A stretch of DNA of 60,500 bases from an uncultured Oscillospiraceae bacterium (GTDB lineage Bacteria; Bacillota; Clostridia; Oscillospirales; Oscillospiraceae): the NCBI GenBank assembly GCA_947630785.1, contig CANRIW010000009.1, forward strand, positions 1 to 60,500. The letters run 5' to 3'. A program made the position numbers and the translations under genes. The notes below the pieces were generated by a model. It was not told where the DNA came from and searched no databases. It saw only the letters and a list, made by a program, of their open reading frames with translations. Below are positions 28,204 through 36,318 of the stretch, one piece after another (position 1 is the first letter of the stretch; the number at the start of each line of letters is the position of its first letter).

Positions 28204-28378
28204 AAAGTCCTCCTTTTCCGGGCAGAGAATACATGGCGGCGCAGCCGGACAGCTCCGCCGCGCTTTTCAAAAGGCCATGCCCCAGGGGCGGCGCGGCACG
28301 GGCCACCAGCAGATAGCCCAGCCCGTAGGCCGCCGCCACGCACAGCAGTCCAAGGGGCAGGAGAATGGCCGGCCTCAT
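28178..28378 (-). CDS. small single-helix membrane protein of the LytTR operon
   Basis: 66 residues (MRPAILLPLGLLCVAAAYGLG) with one hydrophobic helix and a Gly/Leu-rich tail. Its ATG overlaps the upstream stop as ATGA, and its 3' end overlaps the next gene by 26 bp. This tight packing supports it as a real gene. No family recognised. Confidence 0.68.
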   Translation of the reverse strand: MRPAILLPLGLLCVAAAYGLGYLLVARAAPPLGHGLLKSAAELSGCAAMYSLPGKGGLYGHESTAL

Positions 28379-29235
28379 GCCGCCGCCTCTTTTTTTCGCC
28401 TGCGCTGGTGGAGCAGCCCTCCGCACAGGTTGCCGGCCAGGGCGGCGGCCAGCACCGCGGCGGCGCAGACCAGGAACGGGACGGTGGGGTTCTGATACCG
28501 GTCCACAAAGTACAGGCCGAACAGGGCCGCCAGGTAGAACCCGCCGCAGGCCAGGGGGTACAGCGGGCAGAACCCGTGCCGTCTGCCCAGGGAGATGCCG
28601 GGAACGCAGGCCGCGATGGCCGTCAGCGGGGTGATGATGGAGACCATGCCGGGGGTGGGGTCGTCCATGCCGTAGAACAGGGTGACCGACAGCGCCGCCG
28701 GCACGGCCAGGCACAGCAGGGCGGCAAAGCCTATATGGGGCAGGGACTCCCGCCACCGCAGGAGGGACGGCTCCGGGGCCAGCCCCAGCTTCTCCCGGAT
28801 GGCGTCCAGCTCGCCGCACCAGGCGATCCACCGGCCCAGCCAGATCATCACATACAGCAGCGCCAGCAGGAGCAGCTCCACCAGCCACATGGCCGCGTCC
28901 AGCGCCCAGCCGGTGAGCAGCACCAGGGCAGAGGACACCGCCGCCATATAGAGGAAGTGGAGCGCCGAGCGGAGAGCCAGCTGCTCCCCCGCGTCGGCGA
29001 AGGGGAGGGTGGCCACGCCCAGGCCCGCGCCGAACAGGAAGTACAGCCCGAACTGGAGGACCGACGCCAGCGGCAGGCCCATCCACTCTATCATTTGAGG
29101 GCTCACCGCCACGATCTCCCACGCGCCCTCGAACCGGGCGCCGTTGAACAGCCCGCCAAGCAGGAACAGCCCCGCCATGCCGATCAGCCCGCCGGTGACG
29201 ATACGGACGATCCACGCCCGTTTTGTCTCATTCAT
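28375..29235 (-). CDS. multi-spanning membrane protein, DUF3021-like at its N-terminus
   Basis: 286 residues, about eight hydrophobic helices. The first 130 residues (four helices starting VRIVTGGLIGMAGLFLLGGLF) have the layout of DUF3021 proteins, which commonly sit next to LytTR regulators; this is suggestive, not proven. The second half adds four more helices. ATG at 29235 follows AGGAGG by eight bases; a GTG three codons earlier is less well placed. Sixteen bp after the LytTR gene. Confidence 0.78.
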   Translation of the reverse strand: MNETKRAWIVRIVTGGLIGMAGLFLLGGLFNGARFEGAWEIVAVSPQMIEWMGLPLASVLQFGLYFLFGAGLGVATLPFADAGEQLALRSALHFLYMAAVSSALVLLTGWALDAAMWLVELLLLALLYVMIWLGRWIAWCGELDAIREKLGLAPEPSLLRWRESLPHIGFAALLCLAVPAALSVTLFYGMDDPTPGMVSIITPLTAIAACVPGISLGRRHGFCPLYPLACGGFYLAALFGLYFVDRYQNPTVPFLVCAAAVLAAALAGNLCGGLLHQRRRKKEAAA

Positions 29236-29250
29236 GCGCTCCACCTCCTT

Positions 29251-29697
29251 TCACAGCCCCACGGCCTCTTTGATCTTCTTCACGTACCGCCTTGAGGCGT
29301 AGGCCGTGGCTGCCCCTCCCGCCAGGGTCATGCGGATAGTGCCCGTCAGGGACAGGTCCAGGGCGGTGACCCGGTCCAGGTTCACGATCTCCGAGTTGGA
29401 CACCCGCACGAACCGGGTGCCGGCGAACTCCTCCTCCAGCTCGTACAGCCGCTGGCGGACGGCGAACGTCCCCTTCTCCGTCTGGCAGGACACCCCTTTG
29501 CCGTCGGCGAAGAAGCGGAGGATATCCCCCAGGGGGATCAGCACCGCCTCGCTTTCCCGGAAGGCGGTGAAGGAGGCGGATGCCTCCTCCCTGCGGAGCC
29601 GCTCGGCCAGGGCCAGCACCTCCGGGGTGGCGGCGGGGGCGCGGATGACGATGTTTGGCCGGCTCAAATTCGGGTCGATCTTCACTTCCACCTTCAT
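29251..29697 (-). CDS. LytTR-domain transcriptional regulator
   Basis: 148 residues: a short N-terminal region (MKVEVKIDPNLSRPNIVIRA) and a LytTR DNA-binding domain (about 45-145) with LIPLGDILRFFADGKGVSCQTEKG, RFVRVSNSEIVNLDRVTAL and a C-terminal ASRRYVKKIKEAVGL. There is no receiver domain, so it is not phospho-regulated in the usual way. LytTR plus DUF3021-type membrane partner is a known pattern in which the membrane protein inhibits the regulator. First gene of a five-gene minus-strand operon. Confidence 0.88.
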   Translation of the reverse strand: MKVEVKIDPNLSRPNIVIRAPAATPEVLALAERLRREEASASFTAFRESEAVLIPLGDILRFFADGKGVSCQTEKGTFAVRQRLYELEEEFAGTRFVRVSNSEIVNLDRVTALDLSLTGTIRMTLAGGAATAYASRRYVKKIKEAVGL

Positions 29698-29728
29698 GCC
29701 GCTGCCCCCTTTCGTTTTGTTCAGGTCC

Positions 29729-29757
29729 AGTATATCCAATCTCTGGGGAAATGTCCA
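29729..29757 (-). promoter_or_regulatory. promoter of the LytTR operon
   Basis: On the minus strand TGGACA, 17 bp, TATACT, 32 bp upstream of the LytTR start. Confidence 0.65.
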
Positions 29758-29814
29758 GCGGTTTGGGACAGACGGTCGTTTTGGGCGGACAGGTGGTCGG
29801 CGGCGGGCAGGAGG

Positions 29815-29843
29815 TTGACCAAACGGGGAAATTGAGGTAAACT
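29815..29843 (+). promoter_or_regulatory. promoter of the SGNH/DUF4358 lipoprotein pair
   Basis: TTGACC, 17 bp, TAAACT, 36 bp before the GTG start; divergent from the LytTR promoter. Confidence 0.65.
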
Positions 29844-29879
29844 GTCCTATAACAGCATTGTCCGAAAGGAGAGACACCT

Positions 29880-30713
29880 GTGAGACGCCGATGGACCGCC
29901 CTGATCCTGCTTTTGTGCTTTCTGCTCCAACTGACGGCCTGCGGTCCGTCCGCCGGGGCGGAGACGCCCGCCACGTCTCCCGCCGGAGAGACCGCGCCGG
30001 TCTCCACGCAGGAGCCCACCCCGGAGCCCACGCCCGAACCCACCCCGGAACCCACCCCGGAGCCAACCCCCGCCCCTGATCTCGACACCTATTTTGACCA
30101 CGCCCTGTTCGTGGGCGACTCCATCATGGAGGGCATCCGGCAGTACGTGGCCAAGCAGCGGAAGGTGGAGCCCACCCTGGGGGTGGCGGAGTTTTTGGCG
30201 GCGGTGGACGGGATCAGCCTGGCCAGTCTGGCCGCCGGAGGCGGCTACCGCTACAAAGGGGCGGACCGCTCCCTCGGCGAGATCGCGGCGGAGCTGGCCC
30301 CGGAGCGGGTTTTCCTGTTGCTGGGCCTCAACGACCTGGCCACCGCCGACCCGGAGATCGACCAGATCATCGAAAGCTACCGGCAGGTCATCGCCCTGCT
30401 GCGGGAGGCCGCGCCGGAGGCGGAGATCGTGGTGATGACCAACCCGCCCAAGGTGGTCTCCAAATGGCTGCCCGCCTACACCGCCAACCGGAACTTCGGC
30501 AACGAGCTGATTGGGGAATTCGCGGCGGCGCTGATCCGGATGTGTGAGGAAAACGGCATCCCCTACGTGGACACCCACGCCGCCCTTCAGGGCGAGAACG
30601 GTGCCCTGCCCGACGAGTGGTGCCGGGACGGGTTCCTCCACCTGAACGACGCGGGCGCCGCCGTGGCGGTGGAGGCCCTCAACGAATTTGCCCGGGAGAG
30701 GTGCGGATTATGA
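29880..30713 (+). CDS. SGNH/GDSL-type esterase lipoprotein
   Basis: 277 residues from GTG. Lipobox LTAC ends a signal peptide at Cys about 21, followed by a low-complexity linker of PTPE repeats (about 45-65). SGNH blocks: I with the nucleophile Ser in FVGDSIMEG, III with Asn in GLNDL, and V with Asp and His in DGFLHLNDAG. Probably removes acetyl or acyl groups from cell-wall or extracellular glycans. AAGGAGAGACACCT supports the GTG. Overlaps the DUF4358 gene by four bases. Confidence 0.88.
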   Translation: MRRRWTALILLLCFLLQLTACGPSAGAETPATSPAGETAPVSTQEPTPEPTPEPTPEPTPEPTPAPDLDTYFDHALFVGDSIMEGIRQYVAKQRKVEPTLGVAEFLAAVDGISLASLAAGGGYRYKGADRSLGEIAAELAPERVFLLLGLNDLATADPEIDQIIESYRQVIALLREAAPEAEIVVMTNPPKVVSKWLPAYTANRNFGNELIGEFAAALIRMCEENGIPYVDTHAALQGENGALPDEWCRDGFLHLNDAGAAVAVEALNEFARERCGL

Positions 30714-31165
30714 GACGGATCACGGCTTGCGCGGCGGCGCTGCTCCTGCTGCTGGCCGCCTGCGGGCCCCAGAAAAAAGAGCTGCCCCAGCCCGCCGAGC
30801 TGTTCGGGGAACTCCAAACAGAGGCGGGACTGGTCGGCATGGTGGACGTAGCCGCCGACCTGCTGGAGGCCAACACCGGCATCGCCCCGGAGGACTACAC
30901 CGCCGCCGCGTACTATATCCCGGAGGCCAGCACCGCCCCGGATGAGATCGTCATCCTCCGGGCGGCGGACCGGGCCGCCGCGGAGCGTATCAAGGAGAAA
31001 TTGGAGGATTACCTGGACTACCGGATCGAGGCGGCCCAGACCTATCTGACGGAACATATGCCGGTGCTGCAAAAAGCGGTGGTCCGGACGGACGGCCTCA
31101 CCGTCTCGCTTATTATTTCCGAGCGGATGGAGGACATCGTGAAGGTATACGACGATTTCAGTTAA
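30710..31165 (+). CDS. DUF4358 lipoprotein
   Basis: 151 residues. Signal peptide with lipobox LAAC (Cys about 19). The mature part matches DUF4358: YYIPEASTAPDEIVILRAADRAAAERIKEKLEDYLDYR, followed by a second hydrophobic strand. These proteins often accompany SGNH hydrolases or acyltransferases in gut Firmicutes, as here through an ATGA overlap. Function unknown; outer face of the membrane. Confidence 0.85.
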   Translation: MRRITACAAALLLLLAACGPQKKELPQPAELFGELQTEAGLVGMVDVAADLLEANTGIAPEDYTAAAYYIPEASTAPDEIVILRAADRAAAERIKEKLEDYLDYRIEAAQTYLTEHMPVLQKAVVRTDGLTVSLIISERMEDIVKVYDDFS

Positions 31166-31207
31166 AAAGGCGCCGCCCGCCGGAACACCCGGCGGGCGGC
31201 GCTTTTC
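31165..31207. terminator. terminator of the lipoprotein pair
   Basis: AAAAGGCGCCGCCCGCCGG / CCGGCGGGCGGCGCTTTT with a small loop. It also closes the convergent asnA gene. Confidence 0.9.
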
Positions 31208-31216
31208 CATCTCAAA

Positions 31217-32230
31217 TTACAGCAGGACGACTCCCGCTTCCTTACACGCCTCGATGGTCTGGGGGTCCCAGATGGACGCCTGTACCTCGCCGATGTGGGC
31301 CTTGCCCAGCAGCAGCATGGACACCCGGCTCTGGCCGATGCCCCCGCCGATGGTCAGGGGCAGCTCCCCGGCCAGCAGGGCCCTGTGGAAGGGTAGCTCC
31401 CGGCGGTAGTCGCACCCGGCGATGGAGAGCTGCTTGTCCAGGGACTTGGGGCTCACCCGGATGCCCATGGAGGAGATCTCAAAGGCGTGGCCCAGCACGC
31501 TGTTCCAGATGAGGATGTCCCCGTTCAGGGACCAGTCGTCGTAGTCAGGGGCCCGGCCGTCGTGGGGCTTGCCGGACTTCAGCGCTCCGCCGATGCCCAT
31601 GACGAAGGTGGTGGGGTGGTCCTTCACCCAGGCGTCCTCCCGCTCCTTGGGGGTCAGGTCGGGCCAGCGGTCCTCCAGCTCCTGGGCGGTGACGAAGGAC
31701 ACCTCCCGGTCGATGACGGGCAGGGGGGTGAGCTGGGGGAAGACGGAGCGCAAGGTGGCCTGGGTGTCGGCCAGGGCGCCCACGATGGTGTTCACCACGC
31801 CCTTTAAGTAGTCGGTGTTCCGGTCCCGGGGGGCCATGACCTTCTCCCAGTCCCACTGGTCCACATAGACCGAGTGGAGGTTGTCCAGCTCCTCGTCCCG
31901 GCGGATGGCGTTCATGTCGGTGTAGAGCCCCTCGCCCACGGAGAACTGGTAGCGGTGGAGGGCCATCCGCTTCCACTTGGCCAGGGAGTGGACCACCTGG
32001 GCGTCCCGTCCGGCATCGGGCACGTCGAAGGACACGGGCCGCTCCACGCCATTCAGATCGTCGTTCAGGCCGGTGGAGGCCTCCACGAACAGGGGGGCGG
32101 ACACCCGGCGCAGGTTCAGCGCCCCGCCCAAGTGGTCCTCAAACAGCCGCTTCAGAAGGCCGATGGCCTTCTGGGTATCATACAGGTTCAGCCGGGGGGC
32201 GTACCCCTCGGGGATGACGGTATTCAGCAT
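31217..32230 (-). CDS. asnA: aspartate-ammonia ligase
   Basis: 337 residues, the class II aminoacyl-tRNA-synthetase-like asparagine synthetase. Conserved blocks: VSAPLFVEASTGLNDDLNGVERPVSFDV, VYVDQWDWEKVM and the C-terminal LPLTIGGGIGQSRVSMLLL. It makes asparagine from aspartate and ammonia with ATP. ATG at 32230 has AAAGGAG nine bases upstream; the adjacent GTG at 32233 is equally possible. Divergent from the aminopeptidase gene. Confidence 0.95.
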   Translation of the reverse strand: MLNTVIPEGYAPRLNLYDTQKAIGLLKRLFEDHLGGALNLRRVSAPLFVEASTGLNDDLNGVERPVSFDVPDAGRDAQVVHSLAKWKRMALHRYQFSVGEGLYTDMNAIRRDEELDNLHSVYVDQWDWEKVMAPRDRNTDYLKGVVNTIVGALADTQATLRSVFPQLTPLPVIDREVSFVTAQELEDRWPDLTPKEREDAWVKDHPTTFVMGIGGALKSGKPHDGRAPDYDDWSLNGDILIWNSVLGHAFEISSMGIRVSPKSLDKQLSIAGCDYRRELPFHRALLAGELPLTIGGGIGQSRVSMLLLGKAHIGEVQASIWDPQTIEACKEAGVVLL

Positions 32231-32275
32231 CACGCATTACTCCTTTGCCGCTTTTTCGCGGGGAACATGGGCCAT

Positions 32276-32304
32276 ATTATAGCCCATGCGGGAGAAAAAT
32301 GCAA
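32276..32304 (-). promoter_or_regulatory. asnA promoter
   Basis: On the minus strand TTGCAT, 17 bp, TATAAT. The -10 sits inside an ATGGGC / GCCCAT inverted repeat (32267-32287) that could be an operator. Confidence 0.68.
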
Positions 32305-32370
32305 GTCTAAAATCGCATTCCTGCAAAATTTCGCTGTGACGCCCAAACGGAAGAAAAATGTAAATAGTAT

Positions 32371-32399
32371 TTGTTTTTCCGGCGGGACAATGATATAAT
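32371..32399 (+). promoter_or_regulatory. promoter of the M29 aminopeptidase gene
   Basis: TTGTTT, 17 bp, TATAAT, 37 bp before the ATG. Confidence 0.65.
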
Positions 32400-32435
32400 A
32401 GCGGATAAGAAAAAACAGCAAAGGATGATCTCCAT

Positions 32436-33677
32436 ATGGTCAAGGATTTTGACGCCAAACTGAAGGAATTCGCCCACCTGCTGATAGACGTGGGAATGAA
32501 CGTCCAGCCGGGGCAGACCCCCCGTATCGAGGGCTTCGTGGAGGCCGCGCCGCTGGTGCGGCTGTGCGTGGAGGCCTGCTACGACCGGGGCGCCCGGAAC
32601 GTCGTCGCCGACTGGGGGGACGATTTTGTTACCCGGCAGCAGTTCCTCCGGGCGGACGAGACGGTTTTCTCCGAGTACCCCAGCTATATGAAGGCAAAGG
32701 TGGACTGGCTGTTGGAGAACCAGTGCCCGAGGCTGTCCATCGCGGGTTCCAACCCGGAACTGCTGAAAGGGGTGGACCCGGCCCGGATGCAGGCCCGCCG
32801 CCGGGTGGCCGGCGCCGCCACCAAGGACTACTTTGACGCCATGATGGCCAACCGGTTCCAGTGGTGCGTGGGCTCCTATCCCACCCCCGCCTGGGCCCAA
32901 AAGGTCTTCCCCGATCTGCCGGAGGACGAGGCTCTGGACGCCCTGTGGGAGGCCATGTTCTCCGTGTGCCGCATCACCGGGGACGGCAAGGCGGTGGAGC
33001 GCTGGCAGGCCCACATGGAGGCCACCACCCGCCGGGCGAAGATCTTGAACGACTACAACTTCAAATTCCTCCGCTACTCCAATTCCCTGGGCACCGATCT
33101 GACCATCGAGCTGCCCGAGGACCACATCTGGGCCGGGGCCTGCGACTATACCCCCGAGGGGGTCCGGTTCGTGCCCAACATGCCCACGGAGGAGATCTTC
33201 ACCGCCCCCCGGTGGGACGGAGTCAATGGACGGGTGTACGCCGCCCTGCCTCTGGCCCTCAACGGCAATATGGTGAAGGATTTCTACATGGACTTCAAGG
33301 ACGGCCGCATCGTGGACGTCCATGCGGAGGAGGGGGAGGAGCATCTGCGCGCCTCCATCGATATCGACGAGGGCTCCCACTACCTGGGCGAGGTGGCCCT
33401 GGTCCAGTATGACTCTCCCATCCGCAACACCGGCCTGCTGTTCTACGAGACCCTGTTCGACGAGAACGCCTCCTGCCATCTGGCCTTTGGCGCAGCCTAC
33501 CCCGAGTGCATCCGGGGCGGAAATGACATGAGCGAGGAGGAGCAGAAGGCCGCCGGGCTCAACCAGTCCATGAACCATGTGGACTTCATGGTGGGCACGG
33601 AGGACCTGTCCATCGTGGGCGTCACCCACGATGGGACGGAGGTCTCGGTCTTTGTCAACGGCAACTTCGCGTTTTGA
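32436..33677 (+). CDS. M29-family aminopeptidase (AmpS/PepS type)
   Basis: 413 residues. Typical M29 blocks: an N-terminal substrate domain (GMNVQPGQTPRIEGFVEAAPLVRLCVEACYDRGARNV), LEDHIWAGACDYTPEGVRFVPNMPTEEIFTAP, and the metal-binding C-terminal half with EVALVQYDSPI, FYETLFDENASCHLAFGAAYP and NQSMNHVDFMVGTEDL. It is a dimeric, metal-dependent aminopeptidase of the cytoplasm. A ribosome site is present (AAGGATGATCTCCAT). Followed after 31 bp by a phosphohexomutase gene. Confidence 0.93.
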   Translation: MVKDFDAKLKEFAHLLIDVGMNVQPGQTPRIEGFVEAAPLVRLCVEACYDRGARNVVADWGDDFVTRQQFLRADETVFSEYPSYMKAKVDWLLENQCPRLSIAGSNPELLKGVDPARMQARRRVAGAATKDYFDAMMANRFQWCVGSYPTPAWAQKVFPDLPEDEALDALWEAMFSVCRITGDGKAVERWQAHMEATTRRAKILNDYNFKFLRYSNSLGTDLTIELPEDHIWAGACDYTPEGVRFVPNMPTEEIFTAPRWDGVNGRVYAALPLALNGNMVKDFYMDFKDGRIVDVHAEEGEEHLRASIDIDEGSHYLGEVALVQYDSPIRNTGLLFYETLFDENASCHLAFGAAYPECIRGGNDMSEEEQKAAGLNQSMNHVDFMVGTEDLSIVGVTHDGTEVSVFVNGNFAF

Positions 33678-33708
33678 CGCTAAAATATAAATATTGGAGG
33701 TTATTGCT

Positions 33709-35436
33709 ATGGATTACAAACAGGCATATCAACACTGGCTGAACTCTCCCGCCCTGTCCGCTACCGAGAAGGCCGAGCTGGAGGCCATCCGGAACGACGA
33801 CAAGGAGATCGAGTCCCGTTTCTTCTCCCAGCTGGAGTTCGGCACCGCCGGCCTGCGCGGCACCATGGGGGTGGGCCTCTACCGGATGAACATCCACGTC
33901 ATCCGCCACGCCACCCAGGCCTTCGCCGAGGTCATCCTGGCCGAGGGGGCCGAGGCGGTGGCCAAGGGCATCGCTGTGTGCTACGACTGCCGCAATAACT
34001 CCGAGCTGTTTGCCCGGGAGGCCGCCTGCGTCATGGCGGGCAACGGCATCCCCGTGCGGCTGTTCGAGTCCCTGCGCCCCACCCCGGAGCTGTCCTTCGC
34101 CATCCGGGAGTACGGCTGCACCGCCGGCATCAACATCACCGCCAGCCACAACCCCAAGGAGTATAACGGCTACAAGGTCTACTGGTCCGACGGGGCCCAG
34201 CTCCCCCCCAGGCATGCCGACGAGGTGGCCCGCAAGATGCAGGAACTGGACGTGTTCGACTGCGTGAAGACCGTGGACTATGACGCCGCGCTGGCCGACG
34301 GCAGGATCGTCCTCATGGGCGAGGAGACCGACGAGAAGTTCCTGGCCAACGTGATGGGGCAGGTCAACGACAAGGCGGCGGTGGAGGCGGTGGCCGACAC
34401 CTTCAAGATGGTGTACACCCCCTTCCACGGCACCGGCCACAAGCTCATCCCCGAGGCGTTGAAGCGCCTGGGCATGAAGCACGTGATCTGCGTGCCCGAG
34501 CAGATGGTCATCGACGGCGACTTCCCCACCGTGGCCTCTCCCAACCCGGAGAACCCGGAGGGCTTCTATCTGGCGGTGGATCTGGCCAAGGCCAACGGCG
34601 CTGACTTCATCCTGGGCTCCGACCCCGACGCCGACCGGGTGGGCCTGATGGTCAAGACCGGGAGCGGCGAGTACAAGGTGCTCACCGGCAACCAGACCGG
34701 CGTGCTGTTGCTGGACTACCTCATCGGCGCGAAAAAGCGCACCGGCAAGATGCCTGAAAAGCCTGTGGCGCTGAAATCCATCGTCTCCACCGAGATGGCC
34801 CGGAAGGTGGCGGAGGACAACGGTGTGGACTTCTACGACACCTTCACCGGCTTCAAGTTCCTGGCCCAGAAGAAGGACCAGCTGGAGGGGGCCGGGGAGG
34901 GCACTGTCATCATGTCTTTCGAGGAGTCCTACGGCTATATGCTGGGCGACTACGTCCGGGACAAGGACGCCGTCACCGCCGCCGTGGCCATGACCGAGAT
35001 GGCCGCCTGGTACTACGGGCAGGGCATGACCCTGGCCGACGCCATGGAGGCCCTCTATGAGAAGTACGGGGACTTCCAGGAGAAGACACTGAACCTGGTG
35101 ATGCCCGGCCTGGACGGCCTGAAGAAGATGGCCGACCTGATGGCGAACCTCCGCGCCAAGCCCCCGGTGGAGATCGCCGGCGTGGCCGTGGCCCAGCAGA
35201 AGGACTACAAGGACGGCTCTGTGGTCGATGTGGCCACCGGCGGGAAGTCCGCCATGGAGCTGTCCGGCTCCAACGTGCTCCGCTACGAGATGGCCGACGG
35301 CACCTCCGTCATCGTTCGGCCCTCCGGCACCGAGCCCAAGGTGAAGGTGTATCTCCTCACCCGGGGGGACAGCCAGGCCGCCTGCGCCGAAAAGATCGCC
35401 AAGTATTCCGCCTGGGCGGAGACTTTGAAAAACTAA
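33709..35436 (+). CDS. phosphoglucomutase/phosphomannomutase-family phospho-sugar mutase
   Basis: 575 residues, the long PGM2-like group. Starts with FGTAGLRGTMGVG, contains the phospho-serine loop TASHNPKEYNGYK, the metal loop GSDPDADRVG, the sugar-binding EESYGY and the phosphate-binding RPSGTEPKVKVY, all intact. It interconverts hexose (or deoxyribose) 1- and 6-phosphates; glucose-1-P to glucose-6-P is most likely. ATG at 33709 follows TTGGAGG; an upstream TTG overlaps that site. Confidence 0.94.
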   Translation: MDYKQAYQHWLNSPALSATEKAELEAIRNDDKEIESRFFSQLEFGTAGLRGTMGVGLYRMNIHVIRHATQAFAEVILAEGAEAVAKGIAVCYDCRNNSELFAREAACVMAGNGIPVRLFESLRPTPELSFAIREYGCTAGINITASHNPKEYNGYKVYWSDGAQLPPRHADEVARKMQELDVFDCVKTVDYDAALADGRIVLMGEETDEKFLANVMGQVNDKAAVEAVADTFKMVYTPFHGTGHKLIPEALKRLGMKHVICVPEQMVIDGDFPTVASPNPENPEGFYLAVDLAKANGADFILGSDPDADRVGLMVKTGSGEYKVLTGNQTGVLLLDYLIGAKKRTGKMPEKPVALKSIVSTEMARKVAEDNGVDFYDTFTGFKFLAQKKDQLEGAGEGTVIMSFEESYGYMLGDYVRDKDAVTAAVAMTEMAAWYYGQGMTLADAMEALYEKYGDFQEKTLNLVMPGLDGLKKMADLMANLRAKPPVEIAGVAVAQQKDYKDGSVVDVATGGKSAMELSGSNVLRYEMADGTSVIVRPSGTEPKVKVYLLTRGDSQAACAEKIAKYSAWAETLKN

Positions 35437-35495
35437 GGCACGATATATACATGGGCAGCCGACCGCTCCCGAGAGGCCGCGCGGGGACATCCGGG

Positions 35496-35541
35496 CAGGG
35501 GGGCACATCATTTGATGTGCCTCCCTGTCTGCGTTTTTTTA
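35496..35541 (+). terminator. terminator of the phosphohexomutase gene
   Basis: CAGGGGGGCACATCA / TGATGTGCCTCCCTG stem (imperfect) with T-rich tail ending in seven T residues. Confidence 0.75.
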
Positions 35542-35550
35542 AATTTCATG

Positions 35551-35597
35551 TTGACAGGCAGCCCATTCTGTGCTAACATATGAGCAGATGTTCAAAT
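35551..35597 (+). promoter_or_regulatory. promoter and ArsR-type operator of the metal-response cluster
   Basis: TTGACA (35551-35556), 17 bp, TAACAT (35574-35579). TGAGCA-GA-TGTTCA at 35581-35594, in an ATA...AAT context, is the imperfect inverted repeat expected for ArsR/SmtB repressors. It covers the transcription start, so metal binding to the repressor should release polymerase. Confidence 0.78.
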
Positions 35598-35620
35598 GTT
35601 TGTCCGAAAGGAGGGGGACC

Positions 35621-35983
35621 ATGGAGGAGAACATGGAGATCGAGCGGTGCGGCTTTCTCTGCGTCCATGAGGACACGGTGGCCCAGGTGATCTCGGAGAT
35701 GCCCGATGACGAGACCCTTTACGACCTGGCGGAGCTGTTCAAGGTGTTCGGGGACTCCACCCGCGTCAAGATCCTCTACGCCCTGTTCGAGGCGGAGCTG
35801 TGCGTGTGCGATATCGCCCAGCTGCTGGGCCTCACCCAGTCCGCCGTGTCCCACCAGCTGCGGGTCCTGAAGGGCTCCCGGCTGGTGAAGCCCCGGAAGG
35901 ACGGCAAGACCGTGTTCTACTCCCTGGCCGACGACCACGTCCGCAAGATCATCGCCCAGGGCATGGACCACATCACCGAATGA
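35621..35983 (+). CDS. ArsR/SmtB-family metal-sensing repressor (CadC-like)
   Basis: 120 residues. Winged helix-turn-helix with LFKVFGDSTRVKILYALFEAELCVCDIAQLLGLTQSAVSHQLRVLKGSRLV. Candidate metal ligands are the N-terminal C-x4-C (RCGFLCVHED) and ELCVCD in the alpha-3 helix, the CadC pattern for Cd/Pb/Zn; a C-terminal DHVRKIIAQGMDHI His pair suggests a second zinc site. It should repress the following transport genes until metal is bound. ATG at 35621 follows AAAGGAGGGGGACC. Confidence 0.92.
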   Translation: MEENMEIERCGFLCVHEDTVAQVISEMPDDETLYDLAELFKVFGDSTRVKILYALFEAELCVCDIAQLLGLTQSAVSHQLRVLKGSRLVKPRKDGKTVFYSLADDHVRKIIAQGMDHITE

Positions 35984-36015
35984 CCGCCACATATTTTGGA
36001 AAGGGAGAGATCCAC

Positions 36016-36228
36016 ATGAAAAAGACCTACAAGCTCATCGACCTGGACTGCGCCAATTGCGCCCGCAAGATGCAGGACGCCATCCTCAAGCTGGACGGGG
36101 TGGAGGACTGCACCGTCAACTTCCTCACCCAGAAGCTGACCATCACCGCCGCCGACGTGGAGGCCCTCATGCCCGCCGTCCTCAAGTGCGTGAAAAAGGT
36201 GGAGCCTGACTGCCAGATCGTGATGTAA
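36016..36228 (+). CDS. stand-alone heavy-metal-associated (HMA) domain protein
   Basis: 70 residues, a single HMA ferredoxin-like domain with the metal motif DCANCARK (CxxC) at residues 13-16. Acts as a metallochaperone or as the detached metal-binding domain of the P-type ATPase encoded next, which has none of its own. AAGGGAGAGATCCAC gives the ribosome site. Confidence 0.92.
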   Translation: MKKTYKLIDLDCANCARKMQDAILKLDGVEDCTVNFLTQKLTITAADVEALMPAVLKCVKKVEPDCQIVM

Positions 36229-36238
36229 TGACCCCTTT

Positions 36239-36286
36239 GACCGCCCGGTTCCGTGCCTCCGCGGAGGACACGGGCGGTTTTTTGCG
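36239..36286 (+). terminator. hairpin between the HMA and P-type ATPase genes
   Basis: ACCGCCCG ... CGGGCGGT with an inner CCTCCGCGGAGG stem, followed by TTTTTT. Probably attenuates rather than stops transcription, since the ATPase gene has no clear separate promoter. Confidence 0.78.
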
Positions 36287-36318
36287 CCCTTTTTTAAGAT
36301 AAGGAGGGAACTCCCACC

